Of a stretch of 9,637 nt of DNA, positions 1 through 7,387 are shown piece by piece; positions within the stretch are counted from its first letter, which is position 1; each line of letters opens with the position of its first letter. The notes beneath the pieces are model-generated. The model ran no database searches. It had not been told where the DNA came from and saw only the letters and a list, made by a program, of their open reading frames with translations. Origin of the DNA: DATEMK01 sp035275625 (GTDB lineage: Bacteria; Bacteroidota; Bacteroidia; AKYH767-A; OLB10). The position numbers were made by a program, and so were the translations under genes. Where the stretch lies: NCBI GenBank assembly GCA_035275625.1, contig DATEMK010000320.1, forward strand, positions 1 through 9,637, written 5' to 3'.

Positions 1-10
1 AGGGGGGCAA

Positions 11-222
11 TTATTGCTTAATAAATTTTTGAATAGTTAAGCTTTCGCCTGTTTTCGCTCTCAGGAAATAAATTCCATTGGATAAATGTGAAATGTCAAT
101 CTTATCCTGATTTTTACTCCTGATGACTGTTTCACCCAGCACATTTACTATATCAGCTTCACGATTTGAATTTTCGTCCGAAAAAAACATATAGATAAAA
201 TCAGTTGCCGGATTAGGAGAAA
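11..222 (-). repeat. Direct repeat copy 1: sorting-domain cassette shared with the upstream gene
   Basis: These 212 bp match 1443-1654 without gaps, and I count 5 mismatches. Similarity begins exactly at the stop codon and ends at the SPNP motif that opens the sorting domain; outside these limits the genes are unrelated (RCC1 versus SBBP repeats). The two encoded domains differ at three residues. This fits a recent copying of the module or ongoing gene conversion. Confidence 0.95.
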
Positions 223-1432
223 TAACTAAATCATTGTTTGCGTTGTTTACTACAACCGGAAGCGATGTTGGAACACAGAATGTTGCCTGCACCTGTACCG
301 GGATATTGCTGCTGGTGTTGTTTCCGTTGCCAAGTTCACCATCTACATTGGAACCCCAATCCCGGATTGTGCCGTCACTTTTCAATGCCATGGAATGAAC
401 CTCTCCACCAGCAATGGCAACGATGCCGGTGAGTGTACTCACCTGGACGGGAACCAGGCTGAAAGAGTTGGTACCATTACCAAGTTGCCCGAAGCCATTT
501 GCTCCGCAAGCCCAGACCGTACTATCATTTTTCAGGACCATATTATGATCTCCTCCACTTGCAATGGCAGTGATATTTGTAAAAGCAGTCACCTGCACAG
601 GAACATGATCTTCATTGCAGGTTCCATTACCATATTGACCAACGGTATTATCCCCCCACATCCAAACTGTGCCGTCATTTCTCAATGCCATTGAATGCCC
701 TGCTCCTCCGGCAAGGGCAGTGATACCTGAGGGAGCACTTACCTGAACGGGTGTTGATTTACCCCAGTTTGGACCTCCTGTGGTTGTTCCATCTCCTAAT
801 TGACCGAATTGGTTGCCTCCCCAGGCCCATACCGTTCCATCATTCTTCAGGGCAAGGTTATGCCAGTATCCTGCTCCAATAGCTACAATACCAGAAAGAG
901 AGGTTACCTGTACGGGGACAGAACTATTCGTGAAGGTACCATTGCCCAGCTGACCCGAAAAATTGTATCCCCAGTTCCAAACCGTACTATCATTTTTGAG
1001 AGCAATTGAATGATGTCCGCTACCTGAGGCAATAGCTATAATACCGGTGAGCCCGGTTACCTGCACAGGGATATTGCTATTGATTGTAGTTCCATTTCCG
1101 AGCTGACCAAAGATGTTGCGTCCCCATGTCCACACTGTGCCGTTATTCCTGAGAGCAATCGAATGATCGCGCCCATCTGCAATAGCGATGATGCTTGTGA
1201 GAGAACTTACAGAGACGGGAACATTGCTGGATGCGTTGTTTCCATTTCCAAGTTGACCTTCTGTATTTCTTCCCCAAGCCATTACACTACTATCATTATT
1301 ACAAATAGCAAGTGAATGCTGTCCTCCCGGAGCGATGATCTGAGCTAGTAACGAAGTTGGTGATACGCTGATGGATATTGTCAACAGGCATACAAAGAAG
1401 ATTAAGAATGTTTTCATTTTAATTTTTTTCAT
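11..1432 (-). CDS. Secreted RCC1-repeat seven-bladed propeller protein with T9SS type A sorting domain
   Basis: 473 aa. Residues 1-31 look like a Sec signal peptide: lysines, a hydrophobic core (FLIFFVCLLTISISV), then cleavage near LLA-Q. Seven RCC1 repeats follow, each marked by a WGxNxxGQLGxG-type motif at about residues 53, 103, 154, 204, 259, 309 and 359, the number expected for a closed seven-bladed propeller. The sixth motif has Cys in place of Trp (ACGANGFGQLGNG). The fourth blade has a longer insert around 217-227. Residues 405-473 are a Por-type sorting domain (SPNPATDF ... GIYFLRAKTGE ... KFIKQ). T9SS cargo is exported, crosses the outer membrane and is anchored at the surface or released after the domain is cleaved. 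A ligand cannot be told; bacterial RCC1 propellers are usually seen as binding scaffolds. It starts 10 nt after the stop of the 647-aa propeller gene, so the two are probably co-transcribed. An in-frame ATG at codon 6 is an equally possible start. Confidence 0.93.
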   Translation of the reverse strand: MKKIKMKTFLIFFVCLLTISISVSPTSLLAQIIAPGGQHSLAICNNDSSVMAWGRNTEGQLGNGNNASSNVPVSVSSLTSIIAIADGRDHSIALRNNGTVWTWGRNIFGQLGNGTTINSNIPVQVTGLTGIIAIASGSGHHSIALKNDSTVWNWGYNFSGQLGNGTFTNSSVPVQVTSLSGIVAIGAGYWHNLALKNDGTVWAWGGNQFGQLGDGTTTGGPNWGKSTPVQVSAPSGITALAGGAGHSMALRNDGTVWMWGDNTVGQYGNGTCNEDHVPVQVTAFTNITAIASGGDHNMVLKNDSTVWACGANGFGQLGNGTNSFSLVPVQVSTLTGIVAIAGGEVHSMALKSDGTIRDWGSNVDGELGNGNNTSSNIPVQVQATFCVPTSLPVVVNNANNDLVISPNPATDFIYMFFSDENSNREADIVNVLGETVIRSKNQDKIDISHLSNGIYFLRAKTGESLTIQKFIKQ

Positions 1433-1442
1433 GAGCGTTATT

Positions 1443-1654
1443 TTATTGCTTAATAAATTTTTGAATAGTTAAGCTTTCGCCTGTTTTCGCCCTCAGGAAA
1501 TAAATTCCATTGGATAAATGTGAAATGTCAATCTTATCCTGATTTTTAATCCTGATGACTGTTTCACCCAGCACATTTACTATATCAGCTTCTCGATTTG
1601 AATTTTCGTCCGGAGAAAACATATAGATAAAATCAGTTGCCGGATTAGGAGAAA
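1443..1654 (-). repeat. Direct repeat copy 2: sorting-domain cassette
   Basis: Partner of the repeat at 11-222, in the same orientation with an offset of 1432 bp. It encodes the last 69-70 residues of the 647-aa propeller protein. Recombination between the copies would delete the RCC1 part of the downstream gene and leave one intact SBBP protein. Confidence 0.95.
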
Positions 1655-3386
1655 GAAGGAGTTCACCATCTGCCGTGATGCGCACCGCCTCAATACCTGA
1701 ATAATAAAATTGTCCGTTATAATCTGTTTGTTTCAGGTGGTAATAAGAAGTTCCGGAATAAGGCGCATAATCCCATGTTTCATATTTCAAAACAGCATTG
1801 CTGTTTCCGTGTCCGTCAACCTGTGTGACACTTTCCCATTCGTGCGTATCCAAAGAACGTTCAACTGTAAAAAAATCACAGTTAATTTCTGTTGCAGTTA
1901 TCCAGTTCAGCCTTACTTTACTGTTATCCACCGGAACAGCAGTAAACGATAACATCTCAACCGGCAATGGAACCATAGTACAAGTGAAGGCAATACGTGA
2001 AACAAAACCATCTACATTTACATTGGTTAATGTTGTAGAGCCGAATGCAATCGAGGGGCTCTGATATTGGCCTGCTAAAAGCAGGTCATTGTTAGACGCA
2101 CTCACTGTAATAGACTGACCCGTCTCATAGTTCGTTCCCCCGGCTTTCATTGCCCAAAGCGGACTGCCTGATGCATTATACTTTGCAACAAAAATATCAC
2201 CCCCGCCTGATTGTATAAGTGTAGTTGAGCCGAAGGTAATGTTGCCTCCGAAATCTCCTGTCCAGTAAATATCTCCGCAAGCATCGGTTGTGACATTCAT
2301 TCCATCGCCAAAACCGGGAGCTACTACCCATTGTATAGTTCCTGCTGAATTATATTTGGCCAGGTAAAGCGCGAAAGCCCCGGTGGTTATACTTATTGTG
2401 CCAAAGGTAGAAGGATTGCTGACAACATAACCTGTAATGTAAACATTTCCGGCAGCATCTACGGCAGCACCATTAGCAAAATCATCTTCCCACCCTCCGG
2501 CTCCTCGTGCCCAAAGCACTGTACCTGTAGGACTGAATTTTGCCAGGAAAATATCAAATACAGCATCCTGGGCGTTTGTAATTAAAACCGTACTGCCTAT
2601 CAGAACATCAATGCTGTTGTAAACACCTGCAGCAATCACGTTGCCTGCTGCATCTACAGCAATAGAGCTTACAAATTCATCCAGGTATTCGCCAATGTGT
2701 TTGCCCCACAGGGCAGTACCTGAAGTATTATATTTGGCAACGAAGGCATCGTTATAACCAAAGTTGGGTAACGTGTTTGGGCCAAATGTTATGGAAGAGC
2801 TGATGTAACTTCCTCCTATATAAACATCTCCCGCAGGAGTAACAGCAATAGCACTCGCACCATCTAAACCGGTGCTTCCTGCTCTTCGTGCCCACAATGC
2901 ATTACCTGCGCTGTCGTACTTGGCAACAAAAACATCAGAGGAGCCGGCAGAGGTGAGCGTTATGGAACCAATTACAATGGAAGGGCTGTTAAATGATCCG
3001 GCTATATAAATATTGCCCGCTGCATCTGTGGCAACAGATTGCCCGAACTCGCTGCCTGTATTTCCTATTTTTCGAGCCCAAATCACATTTCCTGCTGCAT
3101 TATATTTAACAAGAAAAACATCGCTGAGCCCTGAATTTGTCAGCGTAGCAGCGCCAAAAGTAATGGGAGCGCTGGAATAAGTTCCGGTTATGTAGCTGTT
3201 ACCAAATGCATCGGCTGCCACATCATTTGTATAATCAATGCTTGTGCCTCCTGTCCGTTTTGCCCATAACCAGTTAGGCGCCTGTGAAAATGAATGCAGG
3301 GAAAAAAGAAACAGCATGGTGAAAGCAACCAGAGGGAACCAACACACAATGCCCGGAAAACTTTTATGTTGGCTTTGATGCATCAT
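1443..3386 (-). CDS. Secreted SBBP-type beta-propeller protein with FN3-like domain and T9SS sorting domain
   Basis: 647 aa. An N-terminal export signal covers about residues 1-35, with hydrophobic core LVAFTMLFLFSL ending at FSQ-A. About residues 36-465 hold seven SBBP-like repeats, each running from W-x-W-A-K/R-x-x-G through DAAGNxYITG and FGxxTLTxxGxxDxFVAKYNxxG. This pattern predicts a propeller. Residues 472-570 (PLPVEMLSF ... VRLNW ... FTVERS ... YYHLKQTDYNG) are the FN3-like linker common just before sorting domains in Bacteroidota. Residues 579-647 are the type A sorting domain, nearly identical to that of the next gene. ATG codons occur at codons 1 and 2. It is the first gene of a probable two-gene operon with the RCC1 protein. 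The likely role is a surface-exposed or released structural or binding protein; no catalytic motif is visible. Confidence 0.93.
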   Translation of the reverse strand: MMHQSQHKSFPGIVCWFPLVAFTMLFLFSLHSFSQAPNWLWAKRTGGTSIDYTNDVAADAFGNSYITGTYSSAPITFGAATLTNSGLSDVFLVKYNAAGNVIWARKIGNTGSEFGQSVATDAAGNIYIAGSFNSPSIVIGSITLTSAGSSDVFVAKYDSAGNALWARRAGSTGLDGASAIAVTPAGDVYIGGSYISSSITFGPNTLPNFGYNDAFVAKYNTSGTALWGKHIGEYLDEFVSSIAVDAAGNVIAAGVYNSIDVLIGSTVLITNAQDAVFDIFLAKFSPTGTVLWARGAGGWEDDFANGAAVDAAGNVYITGYVVSNPSTFGTISITTGAFALYLAKYNSAGTIQWVVAPGFGDGMNVTTDACGDIYWTGDFGGNITFGSTTLIQSGGGDIFVAKYNASGSPLWAMKAGGTNYETGQSITVSASNNDLLLAGQYQSPSIAFGSTTLTNVNVDGFVSRIAFTCTMVPLPVEMLSFTAVPVDNSKVRLNWITATEINCDFFTVERSLDTHEWESVTQVDGHGNSNAVLKYETWDYAPYSGTSYYHLKQTDYNGQFYYSGIEAVRITADGELLLSPNPATDFIYMFSPDENSNREADIVNVLGETVIRIKNQDKIDISHLSNGIYFLRAKTGESLTIQKFIKQ

Positions 3387-3761
3387 ATGAATGCTGATTT
3401 AGGAAATTAATTGCTAAGATAATTCACATTCAGCCGGAAAGTTGCACAAATACTAATAATACAATAGGTAATTATAAAAGTGCAATTGTTGCAGGATTTC
3501 TCCAGGTCCTTTAACAGCAGACTTTGAAACTACATAAGTTCTGAAGGTGAATTTTTACCGATACAACTGGATCAGATGTTAAATACAGAGAGTGTGTTGC
3601 ACCGGGTACATAAAAGTACAGCTACTCACCCTGACATGCTGCCTTTTATTTTTGAAGGGAGTGAAAATATTGCCGGGAGAAATTAAAGAGAGCGAACCAA
3701 TAGAAGAAGAAGCAGAAGTCAAAGTTAATGTTGAATCAAAAGCATAGCCCATGAATTCATC
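3387..3761. other. 375-bp spacer between propeller genes
   Basis: This lies downstream of the 913-aa gene and upstream of the 647-aa gene, both on the minus strand. The half nearest the 647-aa start (3387-3525) is AT-rich and should contain its promoter, but I find no convincing TTTG / TAnnTTTG pair. The other half carries the broken plus-strand frame annotated separately. A perfect 10-bp palindrome (ATGAATTCAT, 3751-3760) follows the stop of the 913-aa gene by one base. No clear terminator with a T-tract is visible. Confidence 0.6.
3528..3747 (+). pseudogene. Possible broken gene remnant, unidentified
   Basis: A 52-codon open stretch (3528-3683, stop 3684-3686) has protein-like composition, including FLPIQLDQMLNTESVLHRV and HPDMLPFIFEGSEN. 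It ends just where another plus-strand frame continues with KILPGEIKESEPIEEEAEV to a stop at 3745-3747. Joining them by a frameshift near 3660-3675 would give a C-terminal fragment of about 70 residues with an acidic tail. No start codon lies at the open end, since a TGA precedes it at 3525-3527. I do not recognise the family. An open frame of this length can occur by chance in AT-rich DNA, so this is tentative. Confidence 0.3.
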
Positions 3762-6503
3762 TTATTCAACAACAACTTTCGTTTTCCAGCTCTCAGAACC
3801 TGATTTCACTTCAAGCATGTAAACTCCTTTGGAAAGATGATTCAATCCAGGTTGATAAGTATTCCATCCTTCAATTGAAGATTCATTCTCCGAAAACACA
3901 ATCCTCCCTGTAATATCAGTAAGCTGCAATAGCAGGTTTGATGGTTCTTTTACGTATATACTTACTGTTAATTTATCATGAGCCGGGTTCGGATAAACTT
4001 TAACATCAAATGCACTTTCACTTTCACTTTCATTCAACTTACAAGGAACTGTCACTGTAACTCCTCCGGAAAGTTTTGAGCACCCGTTACTGTTAGTCAC
4101 CTCTATTTTATAAGTTCCGGCAATGGTTGCAGTATAATTTTTTAAAGTTGCACCCGCAATATTGTTTCCCCCTTTTTTCCATTGATACGTAAACCCTGCC
4201 CCGTAATTTCCTTTTAGCAAAACACTTCCGCCTGCGCAAAATGTGGTAGGTCCCTGTGGAGTTATTGTTGCATTAGGAAGCGGATTTACTGTTACTGCGG
4301 TTGCTGAGGCAGTTGTTTTGGAACACCCTGTTACTGTATTTGTAACGATCACCCTGTAATTTCCTCCTGCAGTGGCTGTATAAGATGAGGATGTGTCTCC
4401 AGATATAAGATTAGTACCTTTTTTCCATTGATAGGTTCTATTAGCTCCGCCCGGTGCACTTAAAACTACGCTGTCGCCCGAACAAAATGTTGTTGTCCCG
4501 CCTGCAGTGATAGTCGCTGAAGGAAGCGCATTCACAGTTAGTGTCTTTGAACCAGATCCTGTACATCCGCTGGTATTTGTTACCGTAACGGTATATGTTC
4601 CTGTTGTGCTCACAGAAATGCAATTGGTATTGGCTCCGTTGCTCCAGATATAATTGACACCCCCAGATACACACCATTGAACAGAGATGCCCGAACAGAC
4701 GGTACTGTTGCCGCTGATAGAAACATTCAAAGCAGCGGGTTGAGTAATAGTAAAATTCTTTACAACACTGCTTCCGCTATTATCAGTAATGGTGCAGGTA
4801 TAGTTACCTGCACAAAGCGAAGAAGCGGTAGAACCGGTTCCAACGGGAGGTGACCATAAATATGAGTAGGGCGGAACTCCACCGCTGGGAGCAACAGCTG
4901 CAGACCCGTTACACATACCGAAGCAGCTTGCATTTATCTGCGACTGCGTAGCGTTGAAAATGACAAATGCACTTGCTTTGGCAATAACAATATCTACATT
5001 GGGAGTAATTGCAGCTGGTGATACATTAAAAGTACCGTATGTCACGGTTCCCCCGGTTCCGACTGGGTTGGATATAGCCTGGCCAGCCCAATATACAACA
5101 TGATTACCCGTAACAGAAGCGGCTATGCCATAACCTTTAGCTCCGCCCGAGGTGGAGCCCCCGGCACCAAGCGCCATTAAACAATTTCCGTTCGTCTCAT
5201 CGTATTGCAGCAGGAATGCATTATTGTTGCCGCCTCCTGAAATATCAGGAAGATTTTTGGTTCCGAAAGTACCTGTACCTGTGTACCACCCGCTGACAAA
5301 TACAGATCCGAAATTGTCTGAAGCAATAGCTTGCGAACGTTCCTGCCCGGATGCTCCCCCGCCACTGACAGACCAGTTGAAAACATCGGTGGAAGGATTA
5401 TAAGAAGCAAGAAACATATCATCATTGCCCAGTGAATTAAGGGCGGCATTGCCGGGGAACTGGATTGTATTCTGGAAAAAACCTGTTAAAATACACCTCC
5501 CGTTGCTGAGGGCGACAATACCAAGACCGTCATCGTTTACACCCGAGCCGGTTATCAATCCTTTGGCGGAAACCCATGCCCCTGTGGAAGCGTTTATTTC
5601 AGCGAGAACAATATCGGTGTTGGCAACGGATGTAAAAACAAGCGGAATGGTTGTCGCTCCATACACTCCAGTTTGCCCGGAAGCAGTGGAAGTGGCGCTG
5701 CCCGTGAATACGATTTCATTGAGCCCCGCAACATAACATATACCGCTGCCATTGTTGTTATCCGCTGATGCAGTGGATCCTCCTGAAGCCACCCATACAG
5801 CAGCCCCGGTGGCAGGGTTGATTTTTACCACGCAGGCCTCGCTGATACCGTTAGCAAGAGCATTAATGCCGAGGATGTTACAATTGGTGCCGATACCGCC
5901 TGATCCGGTGAAGTTACCGCATGCATAGAGATTGCCGGACGGGTCCAGGATCAGGCTCTGGCAATTGTCATTGAAGCTGGTTCCTCCCCAGCTAACTGCC
6001 CACAGATATGTGCCGGTGGAAGCATTCAGCTTTGCGACAAAAGCATCTGTACTGCCTGCTGAATTTAATGTGGTGGCTCCGAAGGTAGCACCTGTCCCCT
6101 GGAACTGTGAACCGAAATAGACGCTGCTGCCATCAGTACAAATACTTCCTGCGGATACATTTGTACCATCAGCGAGGGTACCCCCGCAACGGACCGCCCA
6201 CTGGCAGGTGCCGGCTGAATTAAACTTCGCTACGAAAACATCGCCAACTCCGGCAGAAGTAACGCTTTTTCCATTGTTGAAAGTGGTAGTGCCCTGGAAG
6301 ACTCCTGTTACATAATAATTGCCGGAGGCATCGAGGCAAACGGCTTTGCCCCATTCAGGCATACCGGTGGTTCCGAAGAGACTGGCACCGGTCCATGCCT
6401 GGGAGCGAGCCTTTTTAATAGTTCCTGTTAAAGCAATAAAACAAAGAAGTGCAAGCGCTGTAATATGCGCGACACTCCGGGGTTGTGTGGTTATTTTTTT
6501 CAT
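3762..6503 (-). CDS. Large secreted SBBP-type propeller protein with SprB-like and Ig-like modules and T9SS sorting domain
   Basis: 913 aa. Residues 1-35 are a signal peptide (ITALALLCFIALTG core, ending at RSQ-A). About residues 36-515 carry SBBP/propeller-like repeats recognisable by LDASGNxY, FGxxTLxSAGxxDxFVAKxN and W-A-V-x-x-GG; they are more diverged than in the 647-aa protein and blade count is uncertain. Residues 517-587 resemble the SprB repeat (CFGMCNGSAAV ... GGVPPYSYLW ... Y-T-C-T-I-T-D-N). Three Ig/PKD-like domains follow at about 588-657, 658-739 and 740-818, with paired cysteines and YQWKKG / Y-x-V-x-V-T-N motifs. A short acidic linker (NESESESAF) leads to the sorting domain at about 836-913 (VYPNPAHDKL ... 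GVYMLEVKSG). That domain is clearly different from the one shared by the two downstream propeller genes. The predicted role is a surface or released multi-domain binding or adhesion protein. No enzyme motif is seen. Confidence 0.93.
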   Translation of the reverse strand: MKKITTQPRSVAHITALALLCFIALTGTIKKARSQAWTGASLFGTTGMPEWGKAVCLDASGNYYVTGVFQGTTTFNNGKSVTSAGVGDVFVAKFNSAGTCQWAVRCGGTLADGTNVSAGSICTDGSSVYFGSQFQGTGATFGATTLNSAGSTDAFVAKLNASTGTYLWAVSWGGTSFNDNCQSLILDPSGNLYACGNFTGSGGIGTNCNILGINALANGISEACVVKINPATGAAVWVASGGSTASADNNNGSGICYVAGLNEIVFTGSATSTASGQTGVYGATTIPLVFTSVANTDIVLAEINASTGAWVSAKGLITGSGVNDDGLGIVALSNGRCILTGFFQNTIQFPGNAALNSLGNDDMFLASYNPSTDVFNWSVSGGGASGQERSQAIASDNFGSVFVSGWYTGTGTFGTKNLPDISGGGNNNAFLLQYDETNGNCLMALGAGGSTSGGAKGYGIAASVTGNHVVYWAGQAISNPVGTGGTVTYGTFNVSPAAITPNVDIVIAKASAFVIFNATQSQINASCFGMCNGSAAVAPSGGVPPYSYLWSPPVGTGSTASSLCAGNYTCTITDNSGSSVVKNFTITQPAALNVSISGNSTVCSGISVQWCVSGGVNYIWSNGANTNCISVSTTGTYTVTVTNTSGCTGSGSKTLTVNALPSATITAGGTTTFCSGDSVVLSAPGGANRTYQWKKGTNLISGDTSSSYTATAGGNYRVIVTNTVTGCSKTTASATAVTVNPLPNATITPQGPTTFCAGGSVLLKGNYGAGFTYQWKKGGNNIAGATLKNYTATIAGTYKIEVTNSNGCSKLSGGVTVTVPCKLNESESESAFDVKVYPNPAHDKLTVSIYVKEPSNLLLQLTDITGRIVFSENESSIEGWNTYQPGLNHLSKGVYMLEVKSGSESWKTKVVVE

Positions 6504-6762
6504 TGTTTATAAATTTTCAAATAAGATTTATCCCGAACGGCTTGTGTACCTCCAGGGCCTTCCTCCCGATAACTACCGGGATGCGGAGACCCTGAAGAAT
6601 CCGGAGATAAATATAAGCTTTTTAAGAATATTAAATAATTTTAACTTGGATTTTCGAAATTTCAGGGCCCAAAAAAGGGGAACACTGAAACTAAAGAGAA
6701 GGACATAAAATGGTACAGATGGCACAATTTTTTTAATCATCTCTTTTATAAAACAAAGTATT
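6504..6762. other. Divergent intergenic region
   Basis: This spacer separates the 913-aa secreted protein (minus) from the lysine-rich protein (plus), so it should hold both promoters. Seen in it are a long imperfect hairpin (annotated separately), an AT-rich stretch at 6605-6660, and TGGCAC at 6720-6725 followed by a T-run 38 bp before the plus-strand ATG. The last resembles the -24 half of an RpoN promoter but lacks the -12 GC. No typical Bacteroidota TTTG / TAnnTTTG pair is convincing on either strand. Confidence 0.6.
6553..6594. repeat. Imperfect inverted repeat (nested hairpin)
   Basis: The inner stem is TCCCGATAACTACCGGGA (6564-6581), a near-palindrome with TCCCG paired to CGGGA. The outer stem pairs CAGGG (6553-6557) with CCCTG (6590-6594). 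CCCGATA-type palindromes recur between genes in many Bacteroidota genomes as far as I recall, so this may be a dispersed intergenic repeat. It has no T-tract and lies between divergent genes, so a terminator role is unlikely. Confidence 0.6.
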
Positions 6763-7254
6763 ATGAAAGACACAAAAACCGCCAGGGAAAAGAAAAAGAA
6801 AAGCGCTGCCAAAAAGAAAACAACCGGCATCCCGGCTAAGAAATTAAAGAAACCGGTAACGAATAAAGCAAAAAGCGCTGCACGAAAGAAAACAAAAGGC
6901 CCCGTTGGAGGGAAAATAAAAACCGCTGCAAGGAAAAATATAATGAAAACTGCAGCGGGTAAACCAACACGTGCAGCCGGTAAGAAGACCAAACAAGCTG
7001 TTAAAGCGAAAACAAAAAACCCTGTTAAGCCACAACCGGTTGAGGAAAAAATAACTCATGGTGAAGACCTTCATTTAATCCCGGTTGAAGGTGAAATACA
7101 TCCCATAGGGGCCGATGAAGCAAACCGCCTTGAAAATATATTTCAAAAAAGAGAGGAAGTTACACTGCAACAGGAAAATCGAAAAGTGAAAGATGCATTG
7201 GGTTCGAGAAAGAACTTAATAAAAAATTTCCGTATTCCGAGACATAAGGGATAG
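6763..7254 (+). CDS. Histone H1-like lysine-rich protein with distinct C-terminal segment
   Basis: 163 aa in two parts. Residues 1-90 are strongly basic (30 lysines in 90 residues, with Ala, Thr, Pro and Gly) and repetitive: KSAAKKKT, KSAARKKT, KTAARK and KTAAGK recur with irregular spacing, like the tail of histone H1 and bacterial H1-like proteins. Such tails bind DNA or RNA non-specifically by charge. Residues 91-163 are not low-complexity: VEEKITHGEDLHLIPVEGEIHPIGADEANRLENIF, then a charged, probably helical stretch with EEVTLQQENRKVKDAL, ending in a basic tail. I do not recognise this second part; it may be a small interaction domain. There is no signal peptide, so it is cytoplasmic or nucleoid-associated by inference. 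It is transcribed alone and ends facing the FN3 gene. The alternative is a ribosome- or RNA-associated basic protein. Confidence 0.85.
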   Translation: MKDTKTAREKKKKSAAKKKTTGIPAKKLKKPVTNKAKSAARKKTKGPVGGKIKTAARKNIMKTAAGKPTRAAGKKTKQAVKAKTKNPVKPQPVEEKITHGEDLHLIPVEGEIHPIGADEANRLENIFQKREEVTLQQENRKVKDALGSRKNLIKNFRIPRHKG

Positions 7255-7339
7255 ACTATCTTGCTTTCCCCCGGCCTTTTTCCGGTGTGTGAGGAAAAAA
7301 GTAAGGCGAAATTTTATTTGTTGGAGAATAAAAGAGAAA

Positions 7340-7372
7340 CCCCTCCTGTCCCCTGACCAGGAAGGGCTTTTC
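7340..7372. terminator. Bidirectional intrinsic terminator
   Basis: CCCTCCTG on the left (7341-7348) pairs with CAGGAAGGG (7358-7366) with one bulged A, closing a 9-nt loop. It is followed by CTTTTC on the plus strand and by a T-rich tract (TTTCTCTTTTATT) on the minus strand. It sits between the convergent ends of the lysine-rich gene and the FN3 gene and can serve both. Confidence 0.7.
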
Positions 7373-7387
7373 AATGGAAACAACTGC

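Noticed and set aside
3387..3470. TATTTG and TATCTTAG upstream of the 647-aa gene as promoter elements
   Set aside because: Neither has a matching -33 TTTG at acceptable spacing.
5152..5736. Plus- and minus-strand frames of 83-103 codons inside the 913-aa propeller gene
   Set aside because: Shadows of a long, clearly coding gene with signal peptide and sorting domain; their proteins are Pro/Ala-rich without recognisable motifs.
6504..6535. TTATTTG upstream of the 913-aa gene as a Bacteroidota -7 element
   Set aside because: It lacks the TA at the proper place and no TTTG lies about 20 bp upstream.
6573..6992. 139-codon minus-strand frame rich in Phe, Val and Leu
   Set aside because: It is the antisense of the lysine-rich coding sequence; AAA/AAG codons read backwards give Phe and Leu. 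It has no independent support.
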